NCBI RefSeq assembly: GCF_000949135.2
Contig: NZ_JTAN02000012.1
Span: 124,001 to 188,000 of the forward strand
Source: Burkholderia sp. USMB20
Lineage (GTDB): Bacteria; Pseudomonadota; Gammaproteobacteria; Burkholderiales; Burkholderiaceae
DNA: 64,000 nucleotides
Direction of reading: 5' to 3'
Position numbers and translations under genes: made by a program
The notes under the pieces: generated by a model
The model's database searches: none
Seen by the model: the letters and a program-made list of their open reading frames with translations, nothing else
Told to the model about the DNA's origin: nothing
Shown here: in pieces, positions 1-9,509 of the stretch
Layout: every line of letters begins with the position of its first letter
How positions within the stretch are numbered: position 1 is the first letter of the stretch

Positions 1-2019
1 GTGCGGCGCGGCCTCGCCGACGCGCTCGACGCTGCGCAGGCCGACGCCGCGATCCGCGCGGTGCTGATCGTCGGCGCCGGCCGCAACTTCATCGCGGGCG
101 CCGACATCCGCGAATTCGGCAAGCCGCCCGTGCCGCCGTCGCTGCCCGAGGTCTGCGAGCGGATCGAGTCGAGCGCGAAGCCGGTCGTGGTGGCGCTGCA
201 CGGCGCGACGCTCGGCGGCGGCCTCGAAGTCGCGCTCGCCGCGCATTACCGGCTCGCGGTGCCCGGCGCGAAGCTCGGGTTGCCCGAAGCCACGCTCGGC
301 CTGCTGCCCGGCGCGGGCGGCACGCAGCGCGCGCCGCGCCTGATCGGCGCGCAGGCCGCGCTCGACCTGATGCTGACGGGGCGTCACGCGAGCGCCGACG
401 AAGCGCTCGCGCTCGGCCTCGTCGATCGCGTCGCGCACAGCGACGACACGCTCGCCGAAGGTCTCGCCTATGCGCAGGAACTCGTGTCGCTCGGCGCGCC
501 GGCTCGGCGCACCCGCGATGCGCAGGGCCTCGCCGACCGCGCGGCCGCGCAGGCCGCGATCGACGCGGCGCGCGCCGAGTTGCCGAAGAAGTCGCGCGGC
601 CTGTTCTCGCCGGCGAAGATCGTCGACGCGGTCGAGGCCGCGCTCACGCTGTCGTTCGACGCGGGGATGAAGCTCGAACGCAGCCTGTTCCTGCAATGCG
701 TCGACAGCCCGCAGCGCGCGGGCCTCGTGCACGCGTTCTTCGCGGAACGCGAGGCCGCGAAGGCGCCCGAGGCGCGCCGCGCGAGCGCGCGCCCGGTCGA
801 GCGGATCGGCGTGGTCGGCGGCGGCACGATGGGCGCGGGCATCGCGGTCGCGGCACTCGACGCCGGGCTGCCAGTGACGATGATCGAGCGCGACGAAGCG
901 TCGCTCGCGCGCGGCCGCGCGCATGTCGAGAAGGTGTACGACGGGCTCGTCGCGAAGGGGCGGATGACGCCGGCCGCGCACGCGGCGCGCCTCGCGCGCT
1001 TCAAGGGCAGCACGTCGTACGACGCGCTCGCGCAGGCCGACGTCGTGATCGAGGCAGTGTTCGAGGACATGGCCGTGAAAAAGGCGGTGTTCGCCGAGCT
1101 CGCGCGCGCGTGCAAGCCGGGCGCGGTGCTCGCGACCAACACGTCGTATCTCGACATCGACGAGCTGGCCGCCAGCATCGATCGGCCGGCCGACGTGATC
1201 GGCCTGCATTTCTTCTCGCCGGCGAACGTGATGAAGCTGCTCGAGATCGTCGTGCCGGCGCGCGTCGCCGATGACGTCGTCGCGACCGCATTCGCGCTGG
1301 CCAAACAGCTGAAAAAGACACCGGTGCGCGCCGGCGTGTGCGACGGCTTCATCGGCAACCGGATCCTCGCCGTCTATCGCACCGCGGCCGACTACCTGAT
1401 GGAAGACGGCGCGTCGCCGTACCAGATCGATCGCGCGGTGCGCGAATTCGGCTTCCCGATGGGGCCGTTCCAGGTCGTCGACCTCGCGGGCGGCGACATC
1501 GGCTGGGCGACCCGCAAGCGCCGCGCGGCGACGCGCGACCCGCGCGCGCGCTACGTCGAGATTTCCGACCGGCTGTGCGAGCGCGGCTGGTTCGGCCAGA
1601 AGACGGGGCGCGGCTACTACCTGTATCCGGAAGGCGCGCGCATCGGCACGCCGGATCCGGAAGTCGAGGCGATCGTCGCGGAAGAACGCGCGAAGAAGGG
1701 CGTCACGCCGCGCACGTTCACCGACGACGAGATCCTGCGCCGCTACCTTGCCGCGATGATCAACGAAGGCGCGAACGTCGTGCACGAGAAGGTCGCGCTG
1801 CGCCCGCTCGATGTCGACGCGGTGTTCCTGTACGGCTACGGCTTCCCGCGCCATCGCGGCGGCCCGATGCACTACGCGGACACGGTCGGCCTCGCGAACG
1901 TGCTCGCCGACATCCGCGCGTTCGCGCAGGAGGATCCGCTGTTCTGGAAACCGTCGCCGCTGCTCGTCGAGCTGGTCGGGCGCGGCGCGGATTTCGCGAG
2001 CCTGAACCGTATCGACTGA
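1..2019 (+). CDS. FadB-like enoyl-CoA hydratase / 3-hydroxyacyl-CoA dehydrogenase (5' end outside window)
   Basis: Bifunctional beta-oxidation enzyme: hydrates enoyl-CoA and oxidises the 3-hydroxyacyl-CoA with NAD. The frame is open from base 1 and the first residues are already inside the crotonase fold, so the true start lies upstream. Counting from base 1, the crotonase part shows AGADIREF (32-39) and GGGLEVAL (72-79). A Rossmann NAD loop [11 protein letters not shown] follows at 270-280, and [15 protein letters not shown] begins at His403, the usual catalytic region of the dehydrogenase. The C-terminal dehydrogenase domains are complete. It is the first visible gene of an operon with two acyl-CoA dehydrogenases and a CoA-transferase, which points to degradation of a particular acyl-CoA. 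The substrate cannot be told. Confidence 0.93.
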   Translation: MRRGLADALDAAQADAAIRAVLIVGAGRNFIAGADIREFGKPPVPPSLPEVCERIESSAKPVVVALHGATLGGGLEVALAAHYRLAVPGAKLGLPEATLGLLPGAGGTQRAPRLIGAQAALDLMLTGRHASADEALALGLVDRVAHSDDTLAEGLAYAQELVSLGAPARRTRDAQGLADRAAAQAAIDAARAELPKKSRGLFSPAKIVDAVEAALTLSFDAGMKLERSLFLQCVDSPQRAGLVHAFFAEREAAKAPEARRASARPVERIGVVGGGTMGAGIAVAALDAGLPVTMIERDEASLARGRAHVEKVYDGLVAKGRMTPAAHAARLARFKGSTSYDALAQADVVIEAVFEDMAVKKAVFAELARACKPGAVLATNTSYLDIDELAASIDRPADVIGLHFFSPANVMKLLEIVVPARVADDVVATAFALAKQLKKTPVRAGVCDGFIGNRILAVYRTAADYLMEDGASPYQIDRAVREFGFPMGPFQVVDLAGGDIGWATRKRRAATRDPRARYVEISDRLCERGWFGQKTGRGYYLYPEGARIGTPDPEVEAIVAEERAKKGVTPRTFTDDEILRRYLAAMINEGANVVHEKVALRPLDVDAVFLYGYGFPRHRGGPMHYADTVGLANVLADIRAFAQEDPLFWKPSPLLVELVGRGADFASLNRID

Positions 2020-2048
2020 ACGCCCACCGCATTCGCAACGGACCCACG

Positions 2049-3245
2049 ATGGACCTCAATTTCACTCCCGAAGAGGAAGCGTTCCGCACCGAAGTGCAGC
2101 GCTTCCTCGCCGCCGAACTGCCCGCGCGCACCGCGCGCAAGGTGAAGGGCGGCCTGCACCTGACACGCGACGACATGCGCGAATGGCACGCAATCCTGAA
2201 CGCCCGCGGCTGGCTCGCGAGCCACTGGCCGCGCGAATACGGCGGCCCCGGCTGGAGCGTCGCGCAGAAGTTCCTGTTCGACAACGAATGCGCGCTCGCC
2301 GGCGCGCCGCGCATCGTGCCGTTCGGCGTCAACATGCTCGGGCCCGTGCTGATCAAGTACGGCAGCGAAGCGCAGCAGCGCCACTGGCTGCCGCGCATTC
2401 TCGACGGCACCGACTGGTGGTGCCAGGGCTATTCGGAGCCGGGCGCCGGTTCCGACCTCGCATCGGTGAAGACGAGCGCGGTGCGCGATGGCGATCACTA
2501 CGTCGTCAACGGCCAGAAGACGTGGACCACGCTCGGCCACTACGCGAACATGATCTTCTGCCTCGTGCGCACCGCAACCGACGTGCGCAAGCAGGAGGGC
2601 ATCAGCTTCCTGCTGATCGACATGAACACGCCGGGCGTCGAGGTGCGCCCGATCATCACGCTCGACGGCGAGCACGAAGTGAACGAAGTGTTCTTCACCG
2701 ACGTGCGCGTGCCCGTGGCGAACCTCGTCGGCGAAGAAAACCGCGGCTGGACCTGCGCGAAATACCTGCTCACGTACGAGCGCACCAACATCGCCGGGAT
2801 CGGCTTCTCGACGGCCGCGCTCGAGCGGCTGCGCGCGGTCGCCGCGAAGGTCACGAAGAACGGCCGGCCGCTCGCCGACGATCCGTTCTTCGCGGCGCGC
2901 ATCGCGCGCGTCGAGATCGAACTCGAGAACATGCGCACGACCAACCTGCGCGTGCTGGCGGCGGTCGCGGGCGGCGGCGTGCCGGGCGCGGAAAGCTCGA
3001 TGCTGAAGATCCGCGGCACGCAGATCCGCCAGGAGATCACCGCGCTGATGCGCCGCGCGATGGGGCCGTACGCGCAGCCGTTCGTCGACGCAGCGCTCGA
3101 TGCCGATTACGACGGCGAGCCGGTCGGCCCGGACGAGGCCGCGAGCGCCGCGCAGCAGTACTTCAACAACCGCAAGCTGTCGATCTTCGGCGGCTCGAAC
3201 GAGATCCAGAAGAACATCATCGCGAAGATGATGCTCGGGCTGTAA
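2049..3245 (+). CDS. Acyl-CoA dehydrogenase, first of a pair
   Basis: FAD-dependent acyl-CoA dehydrogenase, 398 residues, the usual length for the family. It shows the flavin/substrate loop YSEPGAGSDLAS (128-139) and the C-terminal FGGSNEIQKN region typical of FadE-type enzymes. It starts 29 bases after the fadB-like gene and is followed 14 bases later by a second, shorter dehydrogenase. Such adjacent unequal pairs are known from sterol-type catabolism, where they form heteromeric enzymes. Pairing here is an inference from adjacency. The start is the ATG of MDLNFTPEEE, the normal N-terminus of the family. Confidence 0.93.
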   Translation: MDLNFTPEEEAFRTEVQRFLAAELPARTARKVKGGLHLTRDDMREWHAILNARGWLASHWPREYGGPGWSVAQKFLFDNECALAGAPRIVPFGVNMLGPVLIKYGSEAQQRHWLPRILDGTDWWCQGYSEPGAGSDLASVKTSAVRDGDHYVVNGQKTWTTLGHYANMIFCLVRTATDVRKQEGISFLLIDMNTPGVEVRPIITLDGEHEVNEVFFTDVRVPVANLVGEENRGWTCAKYLLTYERTNIAGIGFSTAALERLRAVAAKVTKNGRPLADDPFFAARIARVEIELENMRTTNLRVLAAVAGGGVPGAESSMLKIRGTQIRQEITALMRRAMGPYAQPFVDAALDADYDGEPVGPDEAASAAQQYFNNRKLSIFGGSNEIQKNIIAKMMLGL

Positions 3246-3259
3246 CGAGGGACGCGACG

Positions 3260-4405
3260 ATGGATTTCCAGCACACAGAAGACCGCCGGATGCTGGCGGA
3301 CACGTTGAACCGCTTCATCGCCGAACGGTACGCGTTCCCGGTGCGCGACCGCATCGCGCAGTCGACCGAAGGCTTCGATCGCGCGATGTGGCGGCGCTTC
3401 GCCGAGCTCGGCGCGGTCGGCGCGCTGTTTGCCGAAGCCGATGGCGGCTTCGGCGGCGCGGGTTTCGACATCGCCGTGGTGTTCGAATGCCTCGGACGCG
3501 GGCTCGTGGTCGAGCCGTTCCTCGGCACGCTGCTTGCGGGCCGCGCGCTGGCGCTGGCCGGCGGCGACGCGCATCGCGCGCGGCTGGCCGCGCTGATCGA
3601 CGGCAGCGCGAGCGCCGCGTTCGCGCACGACGAGCCGGGCTCGCACTACGAACTGACGACCGTGCGCACGCGCGCCGAGCGTGCCGGCGACGGCTGGGTG
3701 CTGACGGGCGCGAAGGGCGTCGTCGACCAGGCCGCGCAGGCGGCGTTCTTCGTCGTCAGCGCGCGCGTGTCCGGTCAGGACGACGACGCGGCCGGCATCG
3801 GCCTGTTCGTCGTGCCGGCCGACGCGCCGGGCGTGTCGCTGCGGGACTACAAGAAGATCGACGGCGGCCGCGCGGCCGAGGTGCGCTTCGAGCGCGTCGT
3901 GCTGTCGGGCGATGCGGCGCTCGGCGTGCCGGAAACGCAAGACGACGAAGCAGGCGCCGCATTGCTCGAACGCGTGCTCGGCTACGGGCTGCTCGCGCTG
4001 TCGGCGGAGGCGCTCGGCGCGATGGACGTCGCGAAGGAAGCGACGCTCGACTACCTGCGCACGCGCAAGCAGTTCGGCATGCCGATCGGCAGCTTCCAGG
4101 CGCTGCAGCACCGGATGGCCGACCTGCTGCTCGAAGTCGAGCAGGCGCGCTCGGCGGTGATCAACGCGGCCGCGCAGCTCGATGCGCCGCGCGCGGTGCG
4201 CGAACGCGCGCTCGCGGCGGCCAAGTACACCATCGGCCGGATCGGCACGCTGGTCGCCGAGGAGAGCATCCAGCTGCACGGCGGGATCGGGATGACGTGG
4301 GAGCTGCCGCTGTCGCATTACGCGAAGCGGCTCGTGATGATCGATCACCAGCTCGGCGACGAGGATCACCATCTCGCGCGCTACATCGCGCTGTCGAAAC
4401 AATAA
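3260..4405 (+). CDS. Acyl-CoA dehydrogenase, second of a pair
   Basis: Acyl-CoA dehydrogenase family protein of 381 residues. The N-terminal helical domain starts MDFQHTEDRRML and the C-terminal part holds ESIQLHGGIGMT, both family hallmarks. The middle domain lacks the usual EPGAGSD loop and reads DEPGSHYELTT instead, so its flavin/substrate pocket differs from that of its upstream neighbour. This fits a heteromeric partner role, though it may be a separate enzyme. It is in one transcription unit with the fadB-like gene and the downstream CoA-transferase. Confidence 0.9.
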   Translation: MDFQHTEDRRMLADTLNRFIAERYAFPVRDRIAQSTEGFDRAMWRRFAELGAVGALFAEADGGFGGAGFDIAVVFECLGRGLVVEPFLGTLLAGRALALAGGDAHRARLAALIDGSASAAFAHDEPGSHYELTTVRTRAERAGDGWVLTGAKGVVDQAAQAAFFVVSARVSGQDDDAAGIGLFVVPADAPGVSLRDYKKIDGGRAAEVRFERVVLSGDAALGVPETQDDEAGAALLERVLGYGLLALSAEALGAMDVAKEATLDYLRTRKQFGMPIGSFQALQHRMADLLLEVEQARSAVINAAAQLDAPRAVRERALAAAKYTIGRIGTLVAEESIQLHGGIGMTWELPLSHYAKRLVMIDHQLGDEDHHLARYIALSKQ

Positions 4406-4435
4406 AGACGAACGACGCGAATGGAGGAGACAAGG

Positions 4436-5643
4436 ATGACGAACGAATCGCGCGCGTTGCCGCTGGCCGGCGTGAAGGTGCTCGATTTCTCGCGTGTGCT
4501 GGCAGGCCCGTGGTGCGCGATGGTGCTTGCCGATTTCGGCGCGGAAGTGATCAAGGTCGAGCATCCGGCGCGCGGCGACGACACGCGCGACTGGGGCTTG
4601 CGGATCGGCGACACCGAAACGACCTACTTCAACAGCGTGAACCGAAGCAAGCGCTCGATCTGTCTCGACCTGCAGACCGACGAAGGGCGGCGGCTCGCGC
4701 GCGAGCTGGCCGCGCAGGCCGACGTGGTGCTGCACAACTTCAAGTTCGGCGGCGCGGAAAAACTCGGGCTCGGCTACGACGCGCTGGCCGTGCTCAATCC
4801 GCGGCTCGTGCATTGCGCGATTTCCGGCTACGACCGGTCGGGCCGGAAGCCCGCGCCCGGCCCGGCTACGACCTCGTCGTGCAGGGCGAGGCCGGGCTGA
4901 TGGCGCTGAACGGCGAGGCCGGCCAGCCGCCGCTGAAATTCGGTGTCGCGGCGGTCGACCTGTTCACCGGCATGTATTCGGCGCAGGCGGTCCTCGCCGC
5001 GCTGTACGAGCGTCATGCGACGGGGCGCGGGCGGCGCATCGAGATGGCGCTGTTCGACTGCGGGCTGATGATCACCGCGTACTACGGGCTCGATGCGCTG
5101 CTGATGGGCGAGGATCCGCCGCGCTACGGCAATGCGCATCCGTCGATCGTGCCGTACGGCGTGTTCGATGCGGCCGACGGCCCGCTCGTGATCACGGTCG
5201 GCAACAACCCGCAGTTCGCGCGTTTCTGCGATGCGATCGAGCGGCCCGACCTCGCCGCGGACGAACGCTACAAGACCAATCTCGGCCGCTCGGAGAACCG
5301 CGCCGCGCTGCTTCCGGAGATTCGCGGCGAACTTGCGCGGCGGCCGCGCGCGACGCTGCTCGCGGCGCTCGCCGCCGGCGGCATTCCGTGCGGCGAAGTG
5401 CTCGGGCTGCACGAGGCGCTGACCTCCGAGCGCGCGACCCGGGCGGGGCTCGTCACGCGGCAGCCGCATCCGGTCGCGGGCGGCGTCGACGTGCTCGCGC
5501 CGCCGTATCGCTTCGACGGTGCGCGACTGCCGGTGCGCGGCGCGCCGCCGGTGCTCGGCGCGGATACGGACGCGGTGCTTGGCGGCTGGCTCGGGATGTC
5601 GGCGGACGAGGTCGCGCGACTGCGCGCGGATCGCGTCGTGTAA
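4436..5643 (+). CDS. CaiB/BaiF family CoA-transferase, frameshifted as read
   Basis: Class III CoA-transferase moving CoA between acyl groups, the last gene of the acyl-CoA operon. The first frame runs from MTNESRALPL through LDFSRVLAGPWCAM and GAEVIKVEHP to SGYDRSG. The rest (RPGYDLVVQGEAGLM onward to ARLRADRVV) continues in the next frame. The switch lies at about 4841-4845, where GGGCCGG looks like GGGCCCGG minus one C. Both parts are well conserved, so a consensus error or a very recent mutation is likely. ATG at 4436 was chosen over 4421 because GGAGGAGA sits just ahead of it. Confidence 0.85.
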
Positions 5644-5740
5644 CGCATTGACGTGCCGCCACGGCGCGGGCGGATCGATTGGCGCGCCGGCCATCCACAA
5701 GACACTTCTCGCGAAACGACGAGGAGACATTGGAGACACC

Positions 5741-6046
5741 ATGGAGCTTTCCGTCATCGAATCGGTCACGGCGCGCCGTGACTACCAGCAGCTCGTGCGC
5801 GCACGGCGCCGCTTCAGCTTCACGCTCACGGCACTGATGATCGCCACGTACTACGGCTTCATCCTGCTCGTCGCGCTCGCGCCGCACGTGCTTGCGGCGC
5901 CGCTGTACCGTGGCGCGACGACCACGGTCGGGATCGCCGCGGGCGTCGCGATCATCCTGGTCGCGATCGGCCTGACCGCGTGCTACGTGCTGCGCGCGAA
6001 CCGTGCGTTCGACCGCCGCGTCGACGCGATCCTGCAGCGTTCGTGA
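5741..6046 (+). CDS. DUF485 family small membrane protein
   Basis: A 101-residue protein with two predicted membrane segments (about residues 28-50 and 62-85) and the family's N-terminal [21 protein letters not shown]485 proteins are routinely encoded just ahead of acetate/cation symporters of the ActP type, as here, with 11 bases between the genes. The role is unknown and is assumed to be accessory to the transporter. The start is preceded by GGAGACACC. Confidence 0.88.
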   Translation: MELSVIESVTARRDYQQLVRARRRFSFTLTALMIATYYGFILLVALAPHVLAAPLYRGATTTVGIAAGVAIILVAIGLTACYVLRANRAFDRRVDAILQRS

Positions 6047-6057
6047 CGGAGGCCGAC

Positions 6058-7743
6058 ATGCGACGCACTTCGAGCGCGCTCGGCGCGCTGGCCGTTCTCG
6101 TTTCCTCCGCCGCGCACGCGACCGGCGTCGCGGGCCCGATGCCCGACAAGGTCGAGCTGAACCCGGTGGCGATCGCGATGTTCTTCGCGTTCGTGTTCGC
6201 GACGCTCGCGCTCACGCGCTGGGCCGCGCGCCGCACGCGTTCGACGCGCGACTTCTACACTGCCGGCGGCGGCATCACCGGGCTGCAGAACGGGCTCGCG
6301 ATCGCGGGCGACTACATGTCGGCCGCGTCGTTCCTCGGGCTCTCCGGGATGGTGTTCATGTTCGGCTTCGACGGGCTGATCTACTCGATCGGCTTCCTGG
6401 TCGGCTGGCCGTTCGTGATGTTCCTGATCGCCGAGCCGCTGCGCAACCTCGGCAAGTTCACGTTCGTCGACGTGGTCGCGTACCGCTTCGCGCAGCGGCC
6501 GATCCGGCTCCTGACGTCCGCGAACGCGCTGACGATCGTCGTGCTGTACCTGGTCGTGCAGATGGTCGGCGCGGGCAAGCTGATCCAGCTGCTGTTCGGG
6601 CTGTCGTACGGCACGGCCGAGCTGATCGTCGGCGTGCTGATGGTCGTCTACGTGTTCTTCGGCGGAATGACCGCGACCACCTGGGTGCAGGTGATCAAGG
6701 CCGTGCTGCTGCTGTGCGGCGCGACGCTGCTCGTCCTGCTCGCGCTCGCCGAATTCGGCTTCAGCGTCGATGAGATGTTCCGTCGCGCGGTGGCCGTGCA
6801 TCCGGGCGCGCTGTCGATCATGGGCCCCGGCAAGCTGATCCGCGATCCGGCCAACGCGCTGTCGCTCGGCATCGCGCTGATGTTCGGCACGGCCGGCTTC
6901 CCGCATATCCTGATGCGCTTCTTCACGGTGCCGAACGCGAAGGAGGCGCGCAAGTCGGTGCTCTACGCGACCGGCTTCATCGGCTATTTCTATCTGCTGA
7001 CGTTCGTGATCGGTTTCTCGGCGATCGTGCTGCTCGCGCAGCATCCGGAATTCTTCCGGCTCGGCGCGAACGGCACCTTCAACCTGACGCACGACCTGCT
7101 CGGCGGCTCGAACATGGTCGCGGTGAAGCTCGCGCAGGCGGTCGGCGGCAACTGGTTCTACGGCTTCATCGCGGCCGTCACGTTCGCGACGATCCTCGCG
7201 GTGGTTGCCGGGCTGACGCTCGCCGGCGCGACCACGATCTCGCACGACCTGTATGCGCAGATGTGGGCGCGCGGCAAGCCCGACGAGCGGCTGGAAATGC
7301 GCATCTCGCGCGCGGCGACGATCGGCTTGTCCGCGGTCGCGATCGCGCTGTCGATCCTGTTCGAGCACGTCAACGTCGCGTTCATGGTCGGCCTCGTCGC
7401 GGCGGTGGCCGCCAGCGCCAATTTCCCGGTGCTCGCGATGTCGATCTTCTGGCGCGGGATGACGACGCGCGGCGCGGTGCTCGGCGGCGGCCTCGGCCTC
7501 GCGTCGGCGGTGGCGCTGACGGTGCTGTCGAAGTCGGTGTGGGTCGACGTGCTGCACCAGGCGCACGCGCCGGTGTTTCTCGACAACCCGGCGCTCGTGT
7601 CGGTGCCGCTCGCGTTCGTCGGGATCGTCGTCGGTTCGCTCGCGGACCGCGGCGAGCGCGCGCGGCGCGAGCGCGACGCGTTCGCGCAGCAGGAGTTCTA
7701 TGCGCAGACGGGCGTGCTGGCCGGTGAAGCCGTGCAGCATTGA
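6058..7743 (+). CDS. actP: ActP-like sodium:solute symporter (acetate/monocarboxylate)
   Basis: Inner-membrane symporter of the SSS family, 561 residues with about 13 hydrophobic segments. The N-terminus ([21 protein letters not shown]) resembles the signal-like leader of ActP. The region [20 protein letters not shown] and the nearby [11 protein letters not shown] are typical of acetate permeases. It is encoded directly after a DUF485 gene and followed by a hairpin terminator. Substrate by family: acetate or other short monocarboxylates coupled to Na+. The exact substrate is inferred. Confidence 0.88.
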   Translation: MRRTSSALGALAVLVSSAAHATGVAGPMPDKVELNPVAIAMFFAFVFATLALTRWAARRTRSTRDFYTAGGGITGLQNGLAIAGDYMSAASFLGLSGMVFMFGFDGLIYSIGFLVGWPFVMFLIAEPLRNLGKFTFVDVVAYRFAQRPIRLLTSANALTIVVLYLVVQMVGAGKLIQLLFGLSYGTAELIVGVLMVVYVFFGGMTATTWVQVIKAVLLLCGATLLVLLALAEFGFSVDEMFRRAVAVHPGALSIMGPGKLIRDPANALSLGIALMFGTAGFPHILMRFFTVPNAKEARKSVLYATGFIGYFYLLTFVIGFSAIVLLAQHPEFFRLGANGTFNLTHDLLGGSNMVAVKLAQAVGGNWFYGFIAAVTFATILAVVAGLTLAGATTISHDLYAQMWARGKPDERLEMRISRAATIGLSAVAIALSILFEHVNVAFMVGLVAAVAASANFPVLAMSIFWRGMTTRGAVLGGGLGLASAVALTVLSKSVWVDVLHQAHAPVFLDNPALVSVPLAFVGIVVGSLADRGERARRERDAFAQQEFYAQTGVLAGEAVQH

Positions 7744-7765
7744 TTCGTCTGATGAAACGATCGCT

Positions 7766-7790
7766 CCGTCCGGATCGCCGGACGGATATT
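7766..7790 (+). terminator. Probable rho-independent terminator after actP
   Basis: Perfect 8-bp inverted repeat CCGTCCGG / CCGGACGG with loop ATCG, followed by ATATTTT, starting 22 bases after the actP stop codon. Confidence 0.6.
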
Positions 7791-7793
7791 TTC

Positions 7794-7819
7794 CGGAAAT
7801 CCGGAATCCCGGATTTCCT
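7794..7819. promoter_or_regulatory. Palindromic upstream activator site, probably for DctD
   Basis: GGAAATCCGG (7795-7804) and CCGGATTTCC (7809-7818) form a perfect 10-bp inverted repeat with a 4-base spacer and no T-run, so it reads as a protein-binding site and not a terminator. It lies about 60 bases upstream of the -24/-12 promoter, where an enhancer-binding protein would sit. The CGGAAATCCG core resembles rhizobial DctD sites as I remember them. DctD assignment is inferred. Confidence 0.5.
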
Positions 7820-7876
7820 TGCCTGCCGCATTATGAGAAATACAATGAAAACAACGGCTTGAGGGGCTCCGGAAAC

Positions 7877-7893
7877 CTGGCATCGACCTTGCG
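7877..7893 (+). promoter_or_regulatory. Sigma-54 (-24/-12) promoter of dctA
   Basis: CTGGCATCGACCTTGCG matches the RpoN consensus YTGGCACGNNNNTTGCW, with TGGC at 7878-7881 and TTGC at 7889-7892 in correct spacing. It would start transcription near 7904, giving dctA a leader of roughly 200 bases. The neighbouring dctB-dctD pair encodes the sensor and the sigma-54 activator that normally drive this promoter type. The rest of the 7744-8101 gap shows no gene. Confidence 0.8.
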
Positions 7894-8101
7894 ATATAAA
7901 GCGCACGGCCATCCCCCGGCCGAACTACTACAGCAAGCAAGGAGACAACCGATGACCAATGCCTTCCTCCCCCTCCGGATGTCCTGAGGCATCGCTTGTT
8001 GCGGCACGGCAGCCGCGCGGGCGAATGCCTTCTCCCCTGAGACATTCGCCTGCGCGCGTGACGCCGTTTCCACCGGCTCATCTACTTCAGCAGGAACCAT
8101 C

Positions 8102-9391
8102 GTGAAGAAGAAACCCTTCTACAAAGTGCTCTATGTGCAGGTGATCTTCGCCATCATCGTCGGCGTGATCCTCGGCCACTTCTATCCGTCGCTCGCCACC
8201 GAGATGAAACCGCTCGGCGACGGCTTCATCAAGCTGATCAAGATGGTGATCGGACCGATCATCTTCTGTACGGTCGTCACCGGCATCGCCGGCATGGAGG
8301 ACATGAAGAAGGTCGGCCGCGTCGGCGGCAAGGCGCTGCTGTACTTCGAGATCGTGTCGACCTTCGCGCTGCTGCTCGGCCTCGCGGCCACGCACATCCT
8401 GCGTCCGGGCGTCGGCTTCAACATCGATCCGGCGACGCTGAACGGCAAGGAAGTCGCGTCGTACGCGGCGAAGGCGCACGGGCAGTCGACGGTCGACTTC
8501 CTGATGCACATCATCCCGAACACGATGGTCGATGCGTTCGCGCAGGGTGAAATCCTGCAGATCCTGCTGATCGCGCTGCTGTTCGGCAGCGTGCTCGCGC
8601 ACCTCGGCGAGCGCGGCAAGGTCGTGACCGACTTCATCGACGGCCTCACGCGCGTGCTGTTCGGCATCGTGCACATCGTCACGAAGCTGGCGCCGATCGG
8701 CGCGTTCGGCGCGATGGCGTTCACGATCGGCAAGTACGGCGTCGGCTCGCTGGTGCCGCTGCTCAAGCTGATCGGCACGTTCTACCTGACGTCGGTCGTG
8801 TTCGTGCTGGTCGTGCTCGGCGCGATCGCGCGCTTCACGGGCTTCTCGATCATCCGCTTCGTGTCGTACATCAAGGAAGAGCTGCTGATCGTGCTCGGCA
8901 CGAGCTCGTCGGAAGCCGCGCTGCCGCAACTGATGGAAAAGCTCGAGAAGGCCGGCTGCTCGCGTTCGGTCGTCGGCCTCGTCGTGCCGACCGGCTATTC
9001 GTTCAACCTCGACGGCACCAACATCTACATGACGATGGCCGTGCTGTTCATCGCGCAGGCGACCAACATCGAACTGACGTGGATGCAGCAGCTCACGCTG
9101 CTCGCGGTCGCGATGCTGACGTCGAAGGGCGCGAGCGGCGTCACGGGCGCGGGCTTCATCACGCTCGCCGCGACGCTCGCCGTCGTGCCGACGATCCCGC
9201 TGTCGGGCATGGTGCTGATCCTCGGCATCGACCGCTTCATGAGCGAATGCCGCGCGCTGACCAACATCGTCGGCAACGGCGTCGCGACGGTCGTCGTGTC
9301 GGCCTGGGAGAAGGAACTCGACCGCAACAAGCTGCGCCAGGCGCTGAAGGGCGGCGGCGAGGTCACGCCGACCGAGACGGCCGGCGTCTGA
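8102..9391 (+). CDS. dctA: C4-dicarboxylate:cation symporter DctA
   Basis: Inner-membrane uptake carrier for succinate, fumarate and malate (DAACS family), 429 residues. It carries the family's serine-rich re-entrant loop [10 protein letters not shown] (266-275) and the NLDGTN motif (302-307). The start is GTG, reading [13 protein letters not shown] after the initiator, preceded by AGCAGGA. The gene lies immediately before dctB-dctD and behind a -24/-12 promoter, so expression should depend on dicarboxylate sensing by DctB and activation by DctD with RpoN. Confidence 0.96.
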   Translation: MKKKPFYKVLYVQVIFAIIVGVILGHFYPSLATEMKPLGDGFIKLIKMVIGPIIFCTVVTGIAGMEDMKKVGRVGGKALLYFEIVSTFALLLGLAATHILRPGVGFNIDPATLNGKEVASYAAKAHGQSTVDFLMHIIPNTMVDAFAQGEILQILLIALLFGSVLAHLGERGKVVTDFIDGLTRVLFGIVHIVTKLAPIGAFGAMAFTIGKYGVGSLVPLLKLIGTFYLTSVVFVLVVLGAIARFTGFSIIRFVSYIKEELLIVLGTSSSEAALPQLMEKLEKAGCSRSVVGLVVPTGYSFNLDGTNIYMTMAVLFIAQATNIELTWMQQLTLLAVAMLTSKGASGVTGAGFITLAATLAVVPTIPLSGMVLILGIDRFMSECRALTNIVGNGVATVVVSAWEKELDRNKLRQALKGGGEVTPTETAGV

Positions 9392-9509
9392 CGTCATGAA
9401 GGAGCAGGCGGCGGCACCGCCCGCGGGCGGTGCGCCGCGCGGCGGCCGGGGCAGCGACGAGGCGCCCTATGACACAATAGGCGATCCGCATCGCCAGGAA
9501 GTCACGTCC

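Noticed and set aside
3107-4813. Long minus-strand open frame (568 codons) opposite the acyl-CoA genes
   Set aside because: It is antisense to two clear dehydrogenases and the CoA-transferase. The His/Arg/Ala-rich translation has no domain. GC-rich third positions create such frames throughout this window.
7795-7818. Second terminator for actP
   Set aside because: No T-run follows, the separate hairpin at 7766-7790 already serves that role, and the position fits an enhancer site for the sigma-54 promoter.
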